A stretch of DNA of 64,000 bases from Capillidium heterosporum (Eukaryota; Entomophthoromycota; Entomophthoromycetes; Entomophthorales; Capillidiaceae): assembly GCA_016630905.1 (NCBI GenBank), contig WBMQ01000003.1, forward strand, positions 1,116,001 to 1,180,000, written 5' to 3'. The first letter of the stretch is position 1. The number at the start of each line of letters is the position of its first letter. The notes beneath the pieces are model-generated. The model searched no databases, had not been told where the DNA came from, and saw only the letters and a program-made list of their open reading frames with translations. This document shows positions 35,998 through 48,298 of the stretch, one piece after another. Made by a program: the position numbers and the translations under genes.

Positions 35998-37029
35998 TTA
36001 GTTCTTATTAATATAGCTATTTTCAAGGATTTTGATCTTCTGTAACAGCTGCATGTTCATATCTAAAACCAAGTTGAGGGACCTAGCCTTATCTACTACG
36101 TACCCGTTGATGAAGTCGATCTCAGTCTTTTTAAAATTTGCAACGTCCTGAAGCATGGAGCATCTATTCATACCTACCTTATAGGTGACCTCTAGAATAT
36201 GCTCATACAACTTTACCTCGTTCAACAAGTACTTGTTCTGAACCTTGGCTGGATCTAACAGCAATCTAAATAGACTTGCCAGTTCTTTACACAGTACTTC
36301 AATGATTTCAATAGATTCTAAATCGAATAGTAGGCCACCATTCCTACACCTCTTCAGAGTTGCCACTGGATTTATACAGCAGTTGATCGCCAGTTTAGAG
36401 AGTAAAAGTTCGTACATAACTTGGGGCTCCACCATCCCGCTCTTGGAAATTCCACTGGACTTTAGTTTGGAAACCAACTTCTCAAGTTTGTAGTTATTAG
36501 TAGTAGGATTTGGTTTAAAGGGGTCCTCTAAGCTGTAAGCCACAGGACTAAAGGTGAAGTCCCCTTCACTAGCGTGGTACACCTTGTAAAGGTTATCCGA
36601 CTTTCGATAGCAGCCGTGTGTAGTGGTGGCGATTAAAAGCGTTGGCAGTTGGGATCTGTCACTGTTACTTTTAAGTAAAGCTTTAATTACCTTTTCTAAA
36701 GTGCCCATACCGTTTTGCATCAGCATAAGTACGCTGTTTTTGTTGAGAAAGGGTTTTATTGAATTTACAGCTTCTAAGCAACCGTCTGCCTTCGTGGCAA
36801 TTATAACTGTATCCAGAGGCGATGTCAACTCTTGCAAACAATTTGACCCTATTTTGGAACTAAATTCACTTTGATTTTTGACAAGAGTCAACGTCTGCTC
36901 ATGGTCTAAAAAATGCTGGTGTCGAAGTCGATCTCTGAATAGCAATGTTACGTTGTTTTTATTGGAGCTGAGTTGAGAGGCGAAGAAGGTTCCCATAGCT
37001 CCCGCACCGAGGACTTGAAACTTACTCAT
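35998..37029 (-). CDS. 2-dehydropantoate 2-reductase (ketopantoate reductase), 343 aa
   Basis: NADPH-dependent reduction of ketopantoate to pantoate in pantothenate/CoA synthesis. The N-terminus FQVLGAGAMGTFFASQL carries the Rossmann GxGxxG (residues 8-13). TVIIATKADG and VLMLMQNGMG follow as in the ApbA/PanE family. The C-terminal half has the substrate-binding pattern KLAINCCINPVATL (Lys and Asn of the active site). Intronless and full length. It is divergent from 6-phosphogluconolactonase, with 585 bp between starts. Family membership is clear, but some PanE-like fungal proteins act on other 2-oxoacids. Confidence 0.88.
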   Translation of the reverse strand: MSKFQVLGAGAMGTFFASQLSSNKNNVTLLFRDRLRHQHFLDHEQTLTLVKNQSEFSSKIGSNCLQELTSPLDTVIIATKADGCLEAVNSIKPFLNKNSVLMLMQNGMGTLEKVIKALLKSNSDRSQLPTLLIATTTHGCYRKSDNLYKVYHASEGDFTFSPVAYSLEDPFKPNPTTNNYKLEKLVSKLKSSGISKSGMVEPQVMYELLLSKLAINCCINPVATLKRCRNGGLLFDLESIEIIEVLCKELASLFRLLLDPAKVQNKYLLNEVKLYEHILEVTYKVGMNRCSMLQDVANFKKTEIDFINGYVVDKARSLNLVLDMNMQLLQKIKILENSYINKN

Positions 37030-37614
37030 CTTCTAGTGCTGCTCAACAAATGTACCTGGATACTCTTGCTCTTTGTACTTCTTGCCTCTTGTAGCTTTAC
37101 GAGATGAATCCTAGAGATATTAGAATGCCCATCTTATTTTGCTCCTAATTAGTAATCTCGATGGTGCACCATCGAGGGTAAATAGTAAAACCAATAAAAT
37201 AGCAGTATTACCAGTATACTTCAGTACTATTAGCTTCTTTAGATAATTTATCCGTTATTTGAGATAAGCGTGTTTCCTTTTGGTATCTTTCAACCAATAC
37301 CCACTTATAAGCTATCAAAATGAACTAACTTTATTTGTCAACCCATTTTAATTAGCTTTTGCCCATTAGAAACTTATTAATCAATCCAAAGAACCAAAAT
37401 TTAGTCATCAAGCAGCCGTATTAGTTAAATATCGTCATCAAAAGCGTACAAATCAGTACACGCTTCATTAGACAAGAAATTATTTCAGGGAAGGAAGAAT
37501 ATTTGTTTCCAATTCAACCCAGCTACTTTGTAAGAAACACAGGTCAGTCTTTATAGCCCATACATCTAACATAAATCTTATACATCTGATACTAAACCTA
37601 CCAACGTTTTTAGA
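37030..37614. promoter_or_regulatory. Divergent promoter region, ketopantoate reductase / 6-phosphogluconolactonase
   Basis: 585 bp shared upstream region containing a 20-bp perfect palindrome (separate entry). No coding frame. Confidence 0.5.
37157..37176. promoter_or_regulatory. 20-bp perfect palindrome in the divergent promoter
   Basis: CTCGATGGTG followed directly by its reverse complement CACCATCGAG. It is GC-richer than its surroundings and lies 128 bp upstream of the ketopantoate reductase start and 438 bp upstream of the lactonase start. The form suits a dimeric DNA-binding protein. I know of no named site with this sequence. Confidence 0.5.
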
Positions 37615-38388
37615 ATGAGCAACTTTACCGAAACAACAGTTTACAGCTTTTCAGCCTCCAATGAGGTAAGTGCCGCTTTGGACAAGTTCGTAGCAAAAGC
37701 CAGTGAAAATGCCATCAAGTTGCATGGTCGGTTTACCATCGCGTTGAGCGGCGGTTCCTTACCCAAGACTTTGGCTTCCGTTCTCAAGAGTAACAAGGAC
37801 ATTGACTTTACCAAATGGCACGTCTTCTTCGCTGATGAACGCGCTGTCCCATTGAACCATGAAGATTCCAACTACCTGTTAGCCAAGAAGGAGCTCCTCG
37901 ATCACGTCCCTATCCCAGCTAGTCAAATCTATGCTATCAACGAGAAGCTTTTAGGGAACACCGAAGAGTTGGCTGAAGACTATGAGAGCGTCCTGGTAAA
38001 AGTATTCAATGATAAGAATGAAGTGCGTTTCCCTGCCATCGACCTTATTTTCCTAGGCATCGGTCCTGACGGCCACACCTGCTCTCTCTTCCCTGGACAT
38101 GAGCTTCTAGACGAGAAAGACCTGTGGGTAGCTCCCATCGAAAACTCCCCTAAGCCTCCCCCGAAGCGTGTCACTCTTACCTACCCCATCCTTAACCATG
38201 CCCACGCCGTAGCCTTCGTAGTTACCGGTGATAATAAGAAAGATATGCTCGTGCGTATACTCGATGAGAAGGACCATAATATCCCAGCTACTAGAGTTCA
38301 ACCTGCACACGGCCACCTTTACTGGTTCTTGGATGATGCTGCTTCGGCTTCCTTACAAAAGGTAAAGGTACAAAAATCTTTTCAATAG
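37615..38388 (+). CDS. 6-phosphogluconolactonase, 257 aa
   Basis: Hydrolyses 6-phosphogluconolactone in the oxidative pentose phosphate pathway, cytosolic. Full-length, intronless SOL/DevB family protein. Motifs are TIALSGGSLPKTL (about residues 42-54), WHVFFADERAVPLNHEDSNY (about 66-85), DLIFLGIGPDGHTCSLFPGH (about 143-162), and the end VQPAHGHLYWFLDDAA. Length matches the family (about 240-260 aa). The start is the first ATG, with an AT-rich leader. It shares an upstream region with an NADPH-using enzyme. Confidence 0.95.
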   Translation: MSNFTETTVYSFSASNEVSAALDKFVAKASENAIKLHGRFTIALSGGSLPKTLASVLKSNKDIDFTKWHVFFADERAVPLNHEDSNYLLAKKELLDHVPIPASQIYAINEKLLGNTEELAEDYESVLVKVFNDKNEVRFPAIDLIFLGIGPDGHTCSLFPGHELLDEKDLWVAPIENSPKPPPKRVTLTYPILNHAHAVAFVVTGDNKKDMLVRILDEKDHNIPATRVQPAHGHLYWFLDDAASASLQKVKVQKSFQ

Positions 38389-39006
38389 TCTCCAATAAAC
38401 ACTTCAACCATTAACCTTAACACGGTGGTTATATTGTGATTTTTCCAAGCATATGTATTTTTTTGCCTTAAATCTTGAAATATAGTAACTATATTATCAA
38501 TTGATAGTTCCATATTTTATATACAGCTGTTTTTCTTAGTTGTACGTATAAGAAATACTTTACAACTAAGCTTTATAAGTTTAGTTTATAGCTTTGTATC
38601 TTTAAAATGAAATGATAGTGCCCATTATATAGACCAGTGCATATGTATCTTGCCAAAGATGCATTATCTGAAAATATTTTCAGAGTATAGGCTACTATAT
38701 CTTCAGATCTATAGCTTAGTTGACTTTTACTCTTTGATAATGTATTTACTACCTCTTAAAGCTTATATAATATGCTCCTTCTGCTTCTTTTATACAATCC
38801 GATTTCAACATTTTCATTTAGAAAAGCTGGGCTATATAAAAATTGAGGTAGTATAAAAAACAATCTCATTTGAGGGTGCATATTTATATGGCACTATATA
38901 TTCTAAAATTCACCTTATTCTATTGGCTAGCTTCGATATTTCGTTTGGTGCTTTTATAAGGAGGATTATAACTTTGAAAACCAATTCGTCAGGCTTTCTA
39001 TCTTTG
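38389..39006. other. Intergenic, lactonase to unknown gene
   Basis: AT-rich, no supported gene. The frame at 38650-38856 is rich in Tyr, Leu and Ile and looks like chance. Confidence 0.5.
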
Positions 39007-41166
39007 ATGGTTAATATAATCCCAAATATGAAGAATAAGGTCAAGGTTAGAGATAACAAGAGCAAGCGAAGTTTGAAAGGAAAAAAGAATGGAAGTCAAC
39101 CAACTAGTGAAGGCAAAAAGAATGGCATCAGCGGTACTGAACTATCACAGTATCCCTATCCAGCTAGTACGTTGAAGGAAATAAGAATTAGTAAGAACAA
39201 TGGTGAATTGGTTGTTTTACGGTCGGATATAGGTAACTACTTTGAAATATTGTTTATAGATTTTTATTTTTATTAAGAGCTTGATGTTAAAGATGCGGAG
39301 CCTTCAACACTTTCAGTAAATGAACAGGATGAAATCTTTAAATGTCCAAGTAAAGTTAAATTAATAGTTAATAAATTATTTTCCAAATGCTTATATTTGT
39401 ACTAACTATATAAAGCTTTAATTATAAACTTGAATAATATACTAATTAAGTTCTGTAGCTGCAGAGCTGGATATTTCTCGAAATGGAACTCAAGCTAACG
39501 ACCAATTAAGGCAAAGTGCCAATGTAACTTTAGCTTCCAACGCAAATTCAGCAGTATCAAATGGTAACAGCCGATATTATACCAGAAGTTCAGCTATTCG
39601 CAATTCCAAGTTTCCCACTCAAGTCGACAACTTATTAGTTAAAGGGTTGGATACACAACATACAAAGCCAGTTGAGAAGAGAAATCCCATCAAGCTAAAC
39701 AACAAAACTAACAAAGTTATCAGATTAGAAGTAAAAGCTAGAGCTGGATCTAAATCAACTCCAGTATCTAGGCCGCGACGATCGATTAATGGTAGCCCAA
39801 CTGTTAAGGACATATCCAACTTCTACAGCTTACGACCCAGAAAAAATACAGGAATCAATGATGAAACTTTTTCGACAGCCGCCGAGGTAGTTGACCTTAG
39901 CTTAAGTTCACACGATAACTCCATTTCATCAATACAAACCAGGGAAGAGGTTAGTAATGGAATTGTAGCAAACCCAACAGTTACCGAAACGATTGATCTT
40001 AGCTTGAGCTCCCACGAAAACTCCAATGCATCGCTGCAGACTAGAGAAGAAAGCACCAATTATACCTTACCAGCTCTAACATTTGTTGAAATGGTTGATC
40101 CCAGTCTGAGCTCTCATGGGACTTCTAACACTTCGATTCTACCAGACACTAGTTTTAATTCGTCAAGTATCGTTAAATCAAATCATAATTCGGCGCATCG
40201 AATACAACAGTTAGCTAAATGGGTTTTGTTTCGAAGACGGATATGTAGTTTAGTACCTGGAACCCCAACCTCATATGCACCCCAGCCCAACATTGATCCT
40301 ATCTCTGAACTGAAAACCAACACCGTCCAAATTTTACGTCGGTTCTTTAACTTTGCTCGTTTCAAGCTTTTATTTTGCCGATTAACATTAATACGCGCCT
40401 GCTTAACTAAGGATCGGCGCTGTCAGAACGTAGCTAATGCCCTATTAATCTGTGAAGATAAGGTCCGCAACGTGAAGCTTGAGTTCAATGTTTACCTACA
40501 CCGCAATCTTTCACCATCCTTAACTACCCTATTAAAGTACGTCTTCACCGACCTTGCAGCCATCGCAGCTGATGGTATTATCTACACTGGACCCGATTTT
40601 TTCAGGTATCGATGTAAGCATAATCTAATTCTATGCCAATATTAATGATTGGTAGGTCGGATCTTAGTCACCGCGTTCAATAGCTTTGTCAATGGAGTTA
40701 CCTTACGCAACTACGATATTGTCGAGAAGCTCCGTCCCAAACCTTTGATTGAAACCTTTAGCTTTTCAAAACGATTGCATGGTACGGTGATTTTGTAGCA
40801 AACACTAACTAATATTTCAGAGTTCCCAAGGATGCAGATCAACACCGAAGTCGCTGACATGAACTCGTTACTGGATGACTTTAGCGATGGGGAGGAGAAT
40901 GCCGATACACAAATTGAGAATCCGCGACCGAGGGTCCGATTTGCGGCTTACGAGGCTGTACTCTGCGATACACTGCCACAACGTGTACCAAGCGATAAAG
41001 GTGAACTTAATAGAGAGATCACTCTTAAACCGAGCCTTAAAGTACACCTTTGATATGGTATAGTTCTAATTTTTAACTACAGAAAACTACTCTTCCATCA
41101 ATTCAGAAAGAGGAAATGGATATTGCTAACGATTCGCCTATGCCGTTGATACGTTATATGAACTGA
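39007..41166 (+). CDS. Unknown multi-exon protein with three acidic/serine repeats
   Basis: Six exons can be joined in frame with introns 39233-39277, 39350-39458 (109 nt, unusually long here), 40614-40655, 40782-40820 and 41042-41082, stop 41164-41166. The start is the ATG at 39007 or 39028; the frame is open further upstream without an ATG. The N-terminus is strongly basic (NKSKRSLKGKKNG). The middle carries three repeats of about 36 residues around VDLSLSSHxNS...QTREE (coded at about 39880-40140). The C-terminal third has an ordered helical segment (QILRRFFNFARFKLLFCRL, NSFVNGVTLRNYDIVEKL), then an acidic DDFSDGEE and a VRFAAYEAV motif. I recognise no family. The basic, acidic and Ser-rich composition suggests a nuclear or regulatory protein. 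Confidence 0.65.
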
Positions 41167-42083
41167 GAAGAACACTAAATAATTCCAAACTACCATATAA
41201 GTAGGGCTGGGGATCGATAAAAGCATCGTAAAGTTAAGTATATAGGTAATGAAGTTTAATAGACCCAGAAGATACGATATTCAATTGTCTATTTTGTAGA
41301 CGTTCAATTGGATGGTTCATATTTCTTTTGAAAGGTTTTGAAGCTTGCTTAGGATCACTCCTGCAGTGCTGACCTTCACTTTAGACTTTTAGGTGCTGAG
41401 TCCGAATTATTGGCCCTCATTCTAGTGGTACCGAATCTAGATTTATCTGTAGGTATGGAAATTGATTGTTCTTGGTTTATGGAATAAACATGTTGTTTTA
41501 ATACCACTATGTCCATCTAATTATAGTCAATTATTATCGTTATAATTTCAATTATATGCGCTTGCGAAATAATTGTTCTTCATTAAAGTACTTCAATCGA
41601 TTATTGATTAAAATAGACATTATTTGAGATAGCATATAATTTTACTGCCTTCTTATTCCATATCCACATACGTATTTCCCTTACGCTTCATTATATATCA
41701 AATAAATTTAAATGGCTTTAAATGTTACAAGTACCATTAATTCATACCACGGCTTTTTATTAAAGAAGCAAATCAATTCGCAGTCAGCTTCTATATAGCT
41801 TATATATAAAGTGCTATTTGACAATGTATTTTTTGGATTATCTTTGCTATTATATATGCTAAAGCTCTGTAAGTATACTTTTAAAACGATAATATAAATC
41901 AGTATATATATATTTGTATTTAAACGTTTGAACCTAATAGCTTCTAAACCTAATATTGAAAGCAAAACATTATAATTTAATACATTCAAGCGAATTTAAA
42001 AATTGTAGGTACAAAAAAACTTAAATATTTGCAAAGAAACATCAAATGTAACGATTAGTATTTACAATCATGACGTCCTATCC
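41167..42083. other. Convergent intergenic region
   Basis: AT-rich 0.9 kb between the stops of the unknown gene and the helix-hairpin-helix gene. The 41708-41989 minus frame is Ile/Leu/Tyr-rich and without features. Nothing further was seen. Confidence 0.5.
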
Positions 42084-43159
42084 TTAAGCCGCGTTCACAA
42101 ACCAATACTGCTCCAAATACTTTGGCATCGTCGCCACATCGATTTCTTGATTGGATTCAGGATTGTCCAACTGAAGCTTGACGACATTGGAATTGACATA
42201 TGTTACATAATTCAAATAGGATTTGATGTCGTACTTCAATACTGCATCACTTCCCAGCTGGGCAACTAGACCTTCGTCTGACATCAAGGGGAATATAGGG
42301 TTGAACATATTGAGGAATATCTAATGTATAATTAGTTATAGTTTAGTATTTGCTAAATTACAGGAAGCGGTAGCTGGACCTACACCCCGAAATTTGGAGA
42401 GTTCTTGAACCCAGCCTTTAATCTCTACTAGATGATCTTGCAGGTACTCGGTCATATCCACATTAGCTACAAAAAGATTAACTTTTATGGAAAAAAAGAA
42501 CTACTTTTCAGATGCTGGGAAATACTTGCTTCGACTTGATCGTACACCAGTTTCGTTTGTTGGAGGCATGCTGCATCTTCGTTCTCCTTGATGAGTTTTA
42601 TCAAGCTGGCTCGGAACTTACCACGCTAGTTTATCAAATTAATAAAGATAATAAAAATAAGTACCATCAGCTTGTATAACATAACTAACATCAACTGACC
42701 GTGGGATATTCCATTGGAAAAATCTAATTTTTGTTGGACACCTTCAACTCCGTATAAGTAGTTGTTGATTTCAACAATATCAGCATCTTCGCTCAAATCT
42801 TTGAACCCATCGTTCTTTTGGATGACTTTTCGGAAATTTTTCAAAGCAGTGCTTTCTTGAGTTGAAAAGGATGCTTCCTTACTCTTTAAGCATTCATGGT
42901 ATTTGGATTTCGATGCTTCGATTTCCTTTAAACTAATGGCACCGGGAGGACTTAGTTTAAGCAATTGGTCTTGCTTCTCGGCTTTATCCTTGGTTTTCAA
43001 TTCTATTGCTTCTTTAACGATATCTTTGGTACTGGTTGGTTTAGCTTTAGTCAAAGCTTTCTTCTTCTCCTTTGGTTTTTGATCGTTTGGTTCGGAAGTC
43101 TTTGTAGTTTCTTCGATATCTCGCTTCTGTTTAGTTTGGGATCTGGTTACTCGTTGCAT
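42084..43159 (-). CDS. Conserved fungal protein with helix-hairpin-helix-like GVGPATAS motif
   Basis: Four exons: 42665-43159, 42505-42625, 42362-42466 and 42084-42320, with introns of 38-41 nt. The N-terminus is basic and Ser/Thr/Lys-rich (TRSQTKQKRD...EKKKALTKAK). Downstream, SHGQLMLVMLYKLMRGKFRA...LIKLIKENE and then FRGVGPATAS, followed by FNPIFPLMSDEG, match a conserved fungal family of unknown function as I remember it. GVGPATAS has the shape of a helix-hairpin-helix DNA-contact loop as in glycosylases. At the last splice the upstream exon ends one base too long (TCC-T before GTAATT) for the downstream phase. This is an apparent +1 anomaly like those in other genes here. Without that base the protein is about 318 aa. 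Confidence 0.72.
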
Positions 43160-44444
43160 CGCTGTACTGTAGGACTTGTGTAAGAAAGTTTGATTGGGGA
43201 TTTGGACTGCTGGAATTGATGACGAATCGAAATAACATAAGCTTTTGATGTCAGAGTTTCAAAGCTTGTAGATAGGTAATTGAAATACCTATAGTAAATT
43301 TATAGTATTAGGTTCAAGTTGTCAAATGATATATGACCTAAAAATATAGAGCTTTATAAAGCTTGAGTTAGAGTACCATGTGCCAACATATATTTGACTG
43401 GAAAATCGTAAAGGATGTAGATAATCTAGGTAAAAGTAGATGTGCCTTTGTTGCAATCGTAGAGCTACGCATATGTCATCTGCGAGAATTGTTTGTTATG
43501 AATAAATCGAAGAGTTGGTTATCAGTAATAAACTCATAGTTAGTCTATATCCCCAAAACACTTATTTCCAGAAATATATATGTTTTTGAATTCAAATGTA
43601 AAAATTTTACAGATTTTCGATCTTAACATGTCAACTTATATCAAAGCTATAATTAGACTATTCTTATGTTTAAGCTGTTGAATTCCTCTAGATTTTATGC
43701 ATCAGTATTTTACTAACCTCCTATTTCCTACCATTTCCCTCGAACTGATAATCCTCCCCCTAAACTAGTGGTGATGCTATGCTATAAAATACAAAGTTGA
43801 AAATCAAATAAACATGCCAAAGTAAAACTCCAATTAACCTAATCTAAACATAGTAGCCAATTATATACAAGCATTTGCTACCAATGTTTCCTATCAACCA
43901 GTGATATAGGTACGATTACGTTATGTCTTTACAACAAACACAACCCTAATTTGAAGGCAAAGTAACGTCTATACACAATCTACAAAAGCATCGACCATCA
44001 CAAGTTTCTGTAGGTTATCATTAGGGCAACCAACACTGTGTTTTGACCAGCATAACGTTGCCCTCATTAACAAACTGGAAAGATGGCTGCAATGAACTGA
44101 ATCAAGTTAAAGGCCCCTCCGTTTTAAACTTTGCAAACCTGTCAACTTAGATTCAAGCATTAAACCGCTCTACCAAAAATATGAAGGATAGCCGCAACAT
44201 CAAATCAGCTCAACTTTCTAACATTTAGTGGAATAAATAAACTTTTCAACGAACCAGATCCACTGTTTACCTTGCAATATCTCCGAATTATTTGTGGGAT
44301 GAAAAGCTCGCTCTTGGCCACAACTGCTCTAATTTTCTGTTCTTTGAGTTATACAAACTTTAGTTAATTATCCACCCACAATACCTACTCCAGCCTTTAT
44401 CGACACCAACTTTTCTTGCACAAGTAGTTCATTCTAACTAAATT
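43160..44444. other. Divergent upstream region, helix-hairpin-helix gene and RabGAP
   Basis: 1.28 kb without a coding frame. The last 500 bp before 44445 are less AT-rich, with CAA/ACC-type words as seen in leaders of other genes, so a long 5' UTR of the RabGAP is possible. No other structure was seen. Confidence 0.45.
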
Positions 44445-46874
44445 ATGATGATGTCTGAGGGAAGAGTTGATTTCGATGTTAAAGAACCTCACCACAGCCA
44501 AGATTCGAACGACATGGAGCAAACTAACCGTAAGGTCCGTATTGCCAGAAGCTTTGCACCACCCGAAAACCCTATCACCCAGAACTTGGATGCCTTTTCC
44601 GATGAGGTAACTGCAAATTTATATTTGGTACTAATGGGAATGTAGATATTTGAATCCGACGTTGCTACAAATGCATCTAAAGATTTTAGAAAACACAGCC
44701 GGCGTAATAAGAGCATGCGAGCCGACGTACAACCCATGCGTAGAGTCAAATCAGTGTTATCTAACCGCCGGCTTACCGTAGTTGAGTTGGAAGATAAAGA
44801 GCGGGATATCCTTTTAGACAAGTTTGAACGCGAAAACGAAAAGTATTTGGCTTCAGAGATCGATACTACGCCTTTCTTATTAGCGAGACTCGACAAGTTG
44901 GATAATAAGGAAGTTGAAGAGGAGGAAGATGCAAAGCCAGCTTTCAGCGACAAGATAACCCACCCCATATTTAAGACGGACGTCGGTCCTGAAGAACTGT
45001 CCTCTAACTACGTCCCGGTCACTTTACCCTCTAACCACCGTGAATCAGCATCCATATCGTTATCCTCCGAATCCGACGTGGTATCTCCATACCCATCCAC
45101 CCCCTCTGAAAATGGAACCACCATCTCTGAAGACACTCCAACCGACCCAGCTTCGTTCTCGGCTATCTACGAAAGTTTACCCGACTGGGAGTTTTGGTGT
45201 ACGGTTGTACACGACTATGCTGGAGTTGCCCATAAGACTCCGCACCTCCTTACCGCTAAAATAAGACTGGGTATTCCCTCTGTACTACGGGGTGCATTGT
45301 GGCAAACAATGAGCCAGTCAGGGTCCACCTACTTGGAGACCATGTACTACCAGCTGTTGGAGGAGAAAAACTTCCCTTTTGAAAAGATTATCCTCCGAGA
45401 CGTACCTAGGACTTTCCCCCGCCTGCCTATGTTTGCAGAGGAGTTTGGGGTTGGTCAGACTAGATTGTACAATATAATGAAAGCGTATTCGCTGTATGAT
45501 ACAGAGGTTGGTTATTGCCAAGGCCTTGGATTTATGATGGGACCTTTGCTTATGAATGTAAAAGCTTATTTTTACTTTGACTGACTTTTATTTTAGATGC
45601 CTGAAGCCGAAGCGTTCTGTGTCTTTGTTAGGTAAATTTCATGTAATGCGACATCTACTTATATCTACCTAGGTTAATGGAAACTTACGACATGCGTACT
45701 ATGTTTACTGTTCGAATGGAAGGGCTGAGGCTGAGGCTCTACCAACTAGGAGCGTTGATTTCCGAGTATATCCCCAAACTCGCCAACCACTTGTCAGCCC
45801 ATAACATAAGCACTGCCTTGTACGCCTCGCAGTGGTTCCTCTCATTATTCGCATATACATTCCCACTCAGTTTAGTCCAGAGGATATATGATGTCGTCTT
45901 TGCGGAAGGCGCGCCTGAGACCATCATGCGTGTTGCTATCGCTTTATTGCAGAAGAACCTCGACAAACTTCTAGCTATGGATGAGTTCGAAGGGCTCATC
46001 AGCTTTTTGACTTCAGCCCAGCTATTTGAAGCTTACAACAATTCAGCCACCATGCTCATCAACGACGCCATCGCCGCCAGCAGTAAGGTCTCCAAGCGTA
46101 AACTCGACGAACTCGCTGAGCAGTACTCCAAGGAATCCGATACGGGAATCTTCTGCCACCAGAAACCCTCCATGCCGCAGAAGACTTCACACTGGGTCAA
46201 GAACGTTTTGTCAACATTGTACTCAGAAGGCTCCCTACGGGCCCGTTCTATGAGCCGACATCCCAGTCAAATAAGCGTCATCAGCGCCACCGACTCCGAG
46301 TCTCCTTCCATCTTCTTTATGAATCCCGAGAACTCGTCGACTCATCGCTCGTCACGCAAAAATGGTTCTGATCTCGGTATACCAACTACCGAAGTTGAAG
46401 CGTTGCGACTGGCTGTACATGACTTACAGACTACAACTGAAAGCCACTTGACCGCTTTGACACAATTACGACACGACCACTGCCAATTAAAGTCAGAAAT
46501 GGTCCATATCAAGAGTGAGAAGTATACGTTGCAGGAGGAGAATGAACTGCTACGCCACGAGCTCATCAAAGCCCAGAAGGAGGCCCAGCTCATGCGTAAG
46601 CAGGGACGAGAAGCATTACTTAGGCAGCAGGAGTACGTGCAGTGCGTCGAAAAGCAACTTTTGGATGCCAACATGCACTTGAAGCGCTTACAAGATGAAA
46701 GGGATACGTTGCTGCGATCAATGGAACTTCCTCCTTCTAGTGAATCCAGCTCCAATAGTAAGCTTTATATTTTGAGATTTATGTATTGACTGTTTTATTT
46801 TAGATAACTACCCGTACCTTAACCTGCAGACTAATTTTGCCGGTACCTTTCGAAAGTTTTTGACCAAGAGCTAG
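44445..46874 (+). CDS. TBC-domain Rab GTPase-activating protein with C-terminal coiled coil (754 aa)
   Basis: Five exons, introns 44607-44645, 45558-45596, 45632-45672 and 46758-46803 (39-46 nt), stop 46872-46874. The N-terminal ~240 residues are acidic and Ser/Pro-rich. The TBC domain (about 235-470) has GIPSVLRGALWQ (263-274), the arginine finger in IILRDVPRTFPRLP (Arg about 309) and the glutamine finger in GYCQGLGF (about 344-346), so GAP catalysis should be intact. MPEAEAFCVFVRLME crosses two introns. The C-terminus has a long coiled coil (about 560-720; VEALRLAVHDLQTT...QLKSEMVHIKSEKY...LQEENELLRHELIKAQKE). This layout matches the Gyp5/Evi5 group, which acts on secretory Rabs. The exact Rab is not predictable. 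Confidence 0.9.
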
Positions 46875-47460
46875 TCTCATTTGGAAGTTTATCGATATCT
46901 AAGCCCGAGCCATCTATCTAACTTAACTAATCACCTTGCCTTGCCAAGTTCCGTTTATTTTTCCAACTATGCTGATATTGTTTGACATTCTATTCTATTA
47001 AAGTTATGTATTCTTTAGGTTTCAATTTTTATATGTGCAGTTTAGATTTAGTTGCTTTATATTTTCACTTTGGACTTCATTTTTTATATTTGTATTTGAA
47101 CAGCTTATCATTCATGTATATCGTTTAATTAAGGTAGAAGGTAAGTATAGTTTTGTTGGCAAGTCTTCCAGCTTTTGCTTTAAGTTTAACATTAGTAGCC
47201 ACTAAATACTTTTCTACTGTGGACTGTTGGCCTATTCTATTCTAAAATTCAAGTATAAAATTTTTTCAACTAGTAAAGCAGAAACTAGATAAAAGCATCA
47301 GCAAATAGCAATAGCTAAAAGCTAATATAGGCTATATCAAACACAATTCAATAGATATTCAAAACAGAATATACAAGTACATATCGAAGCATTTAATATT
47401 TTCATATTTTAATCATTAAAACAAATTTTCATCTCTTTGTTGAGCATTATAATAAGTTGC
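46875..47460. other. Convergent 3' region, RabGAP and GSP1
   Basis: AT-rich 0.59 kb between two stops, probably both 3' UTRs. No gene or strong hairpin was seen. Confidence 0.5.
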
Positions 47461-48298
<838 letters not shown>

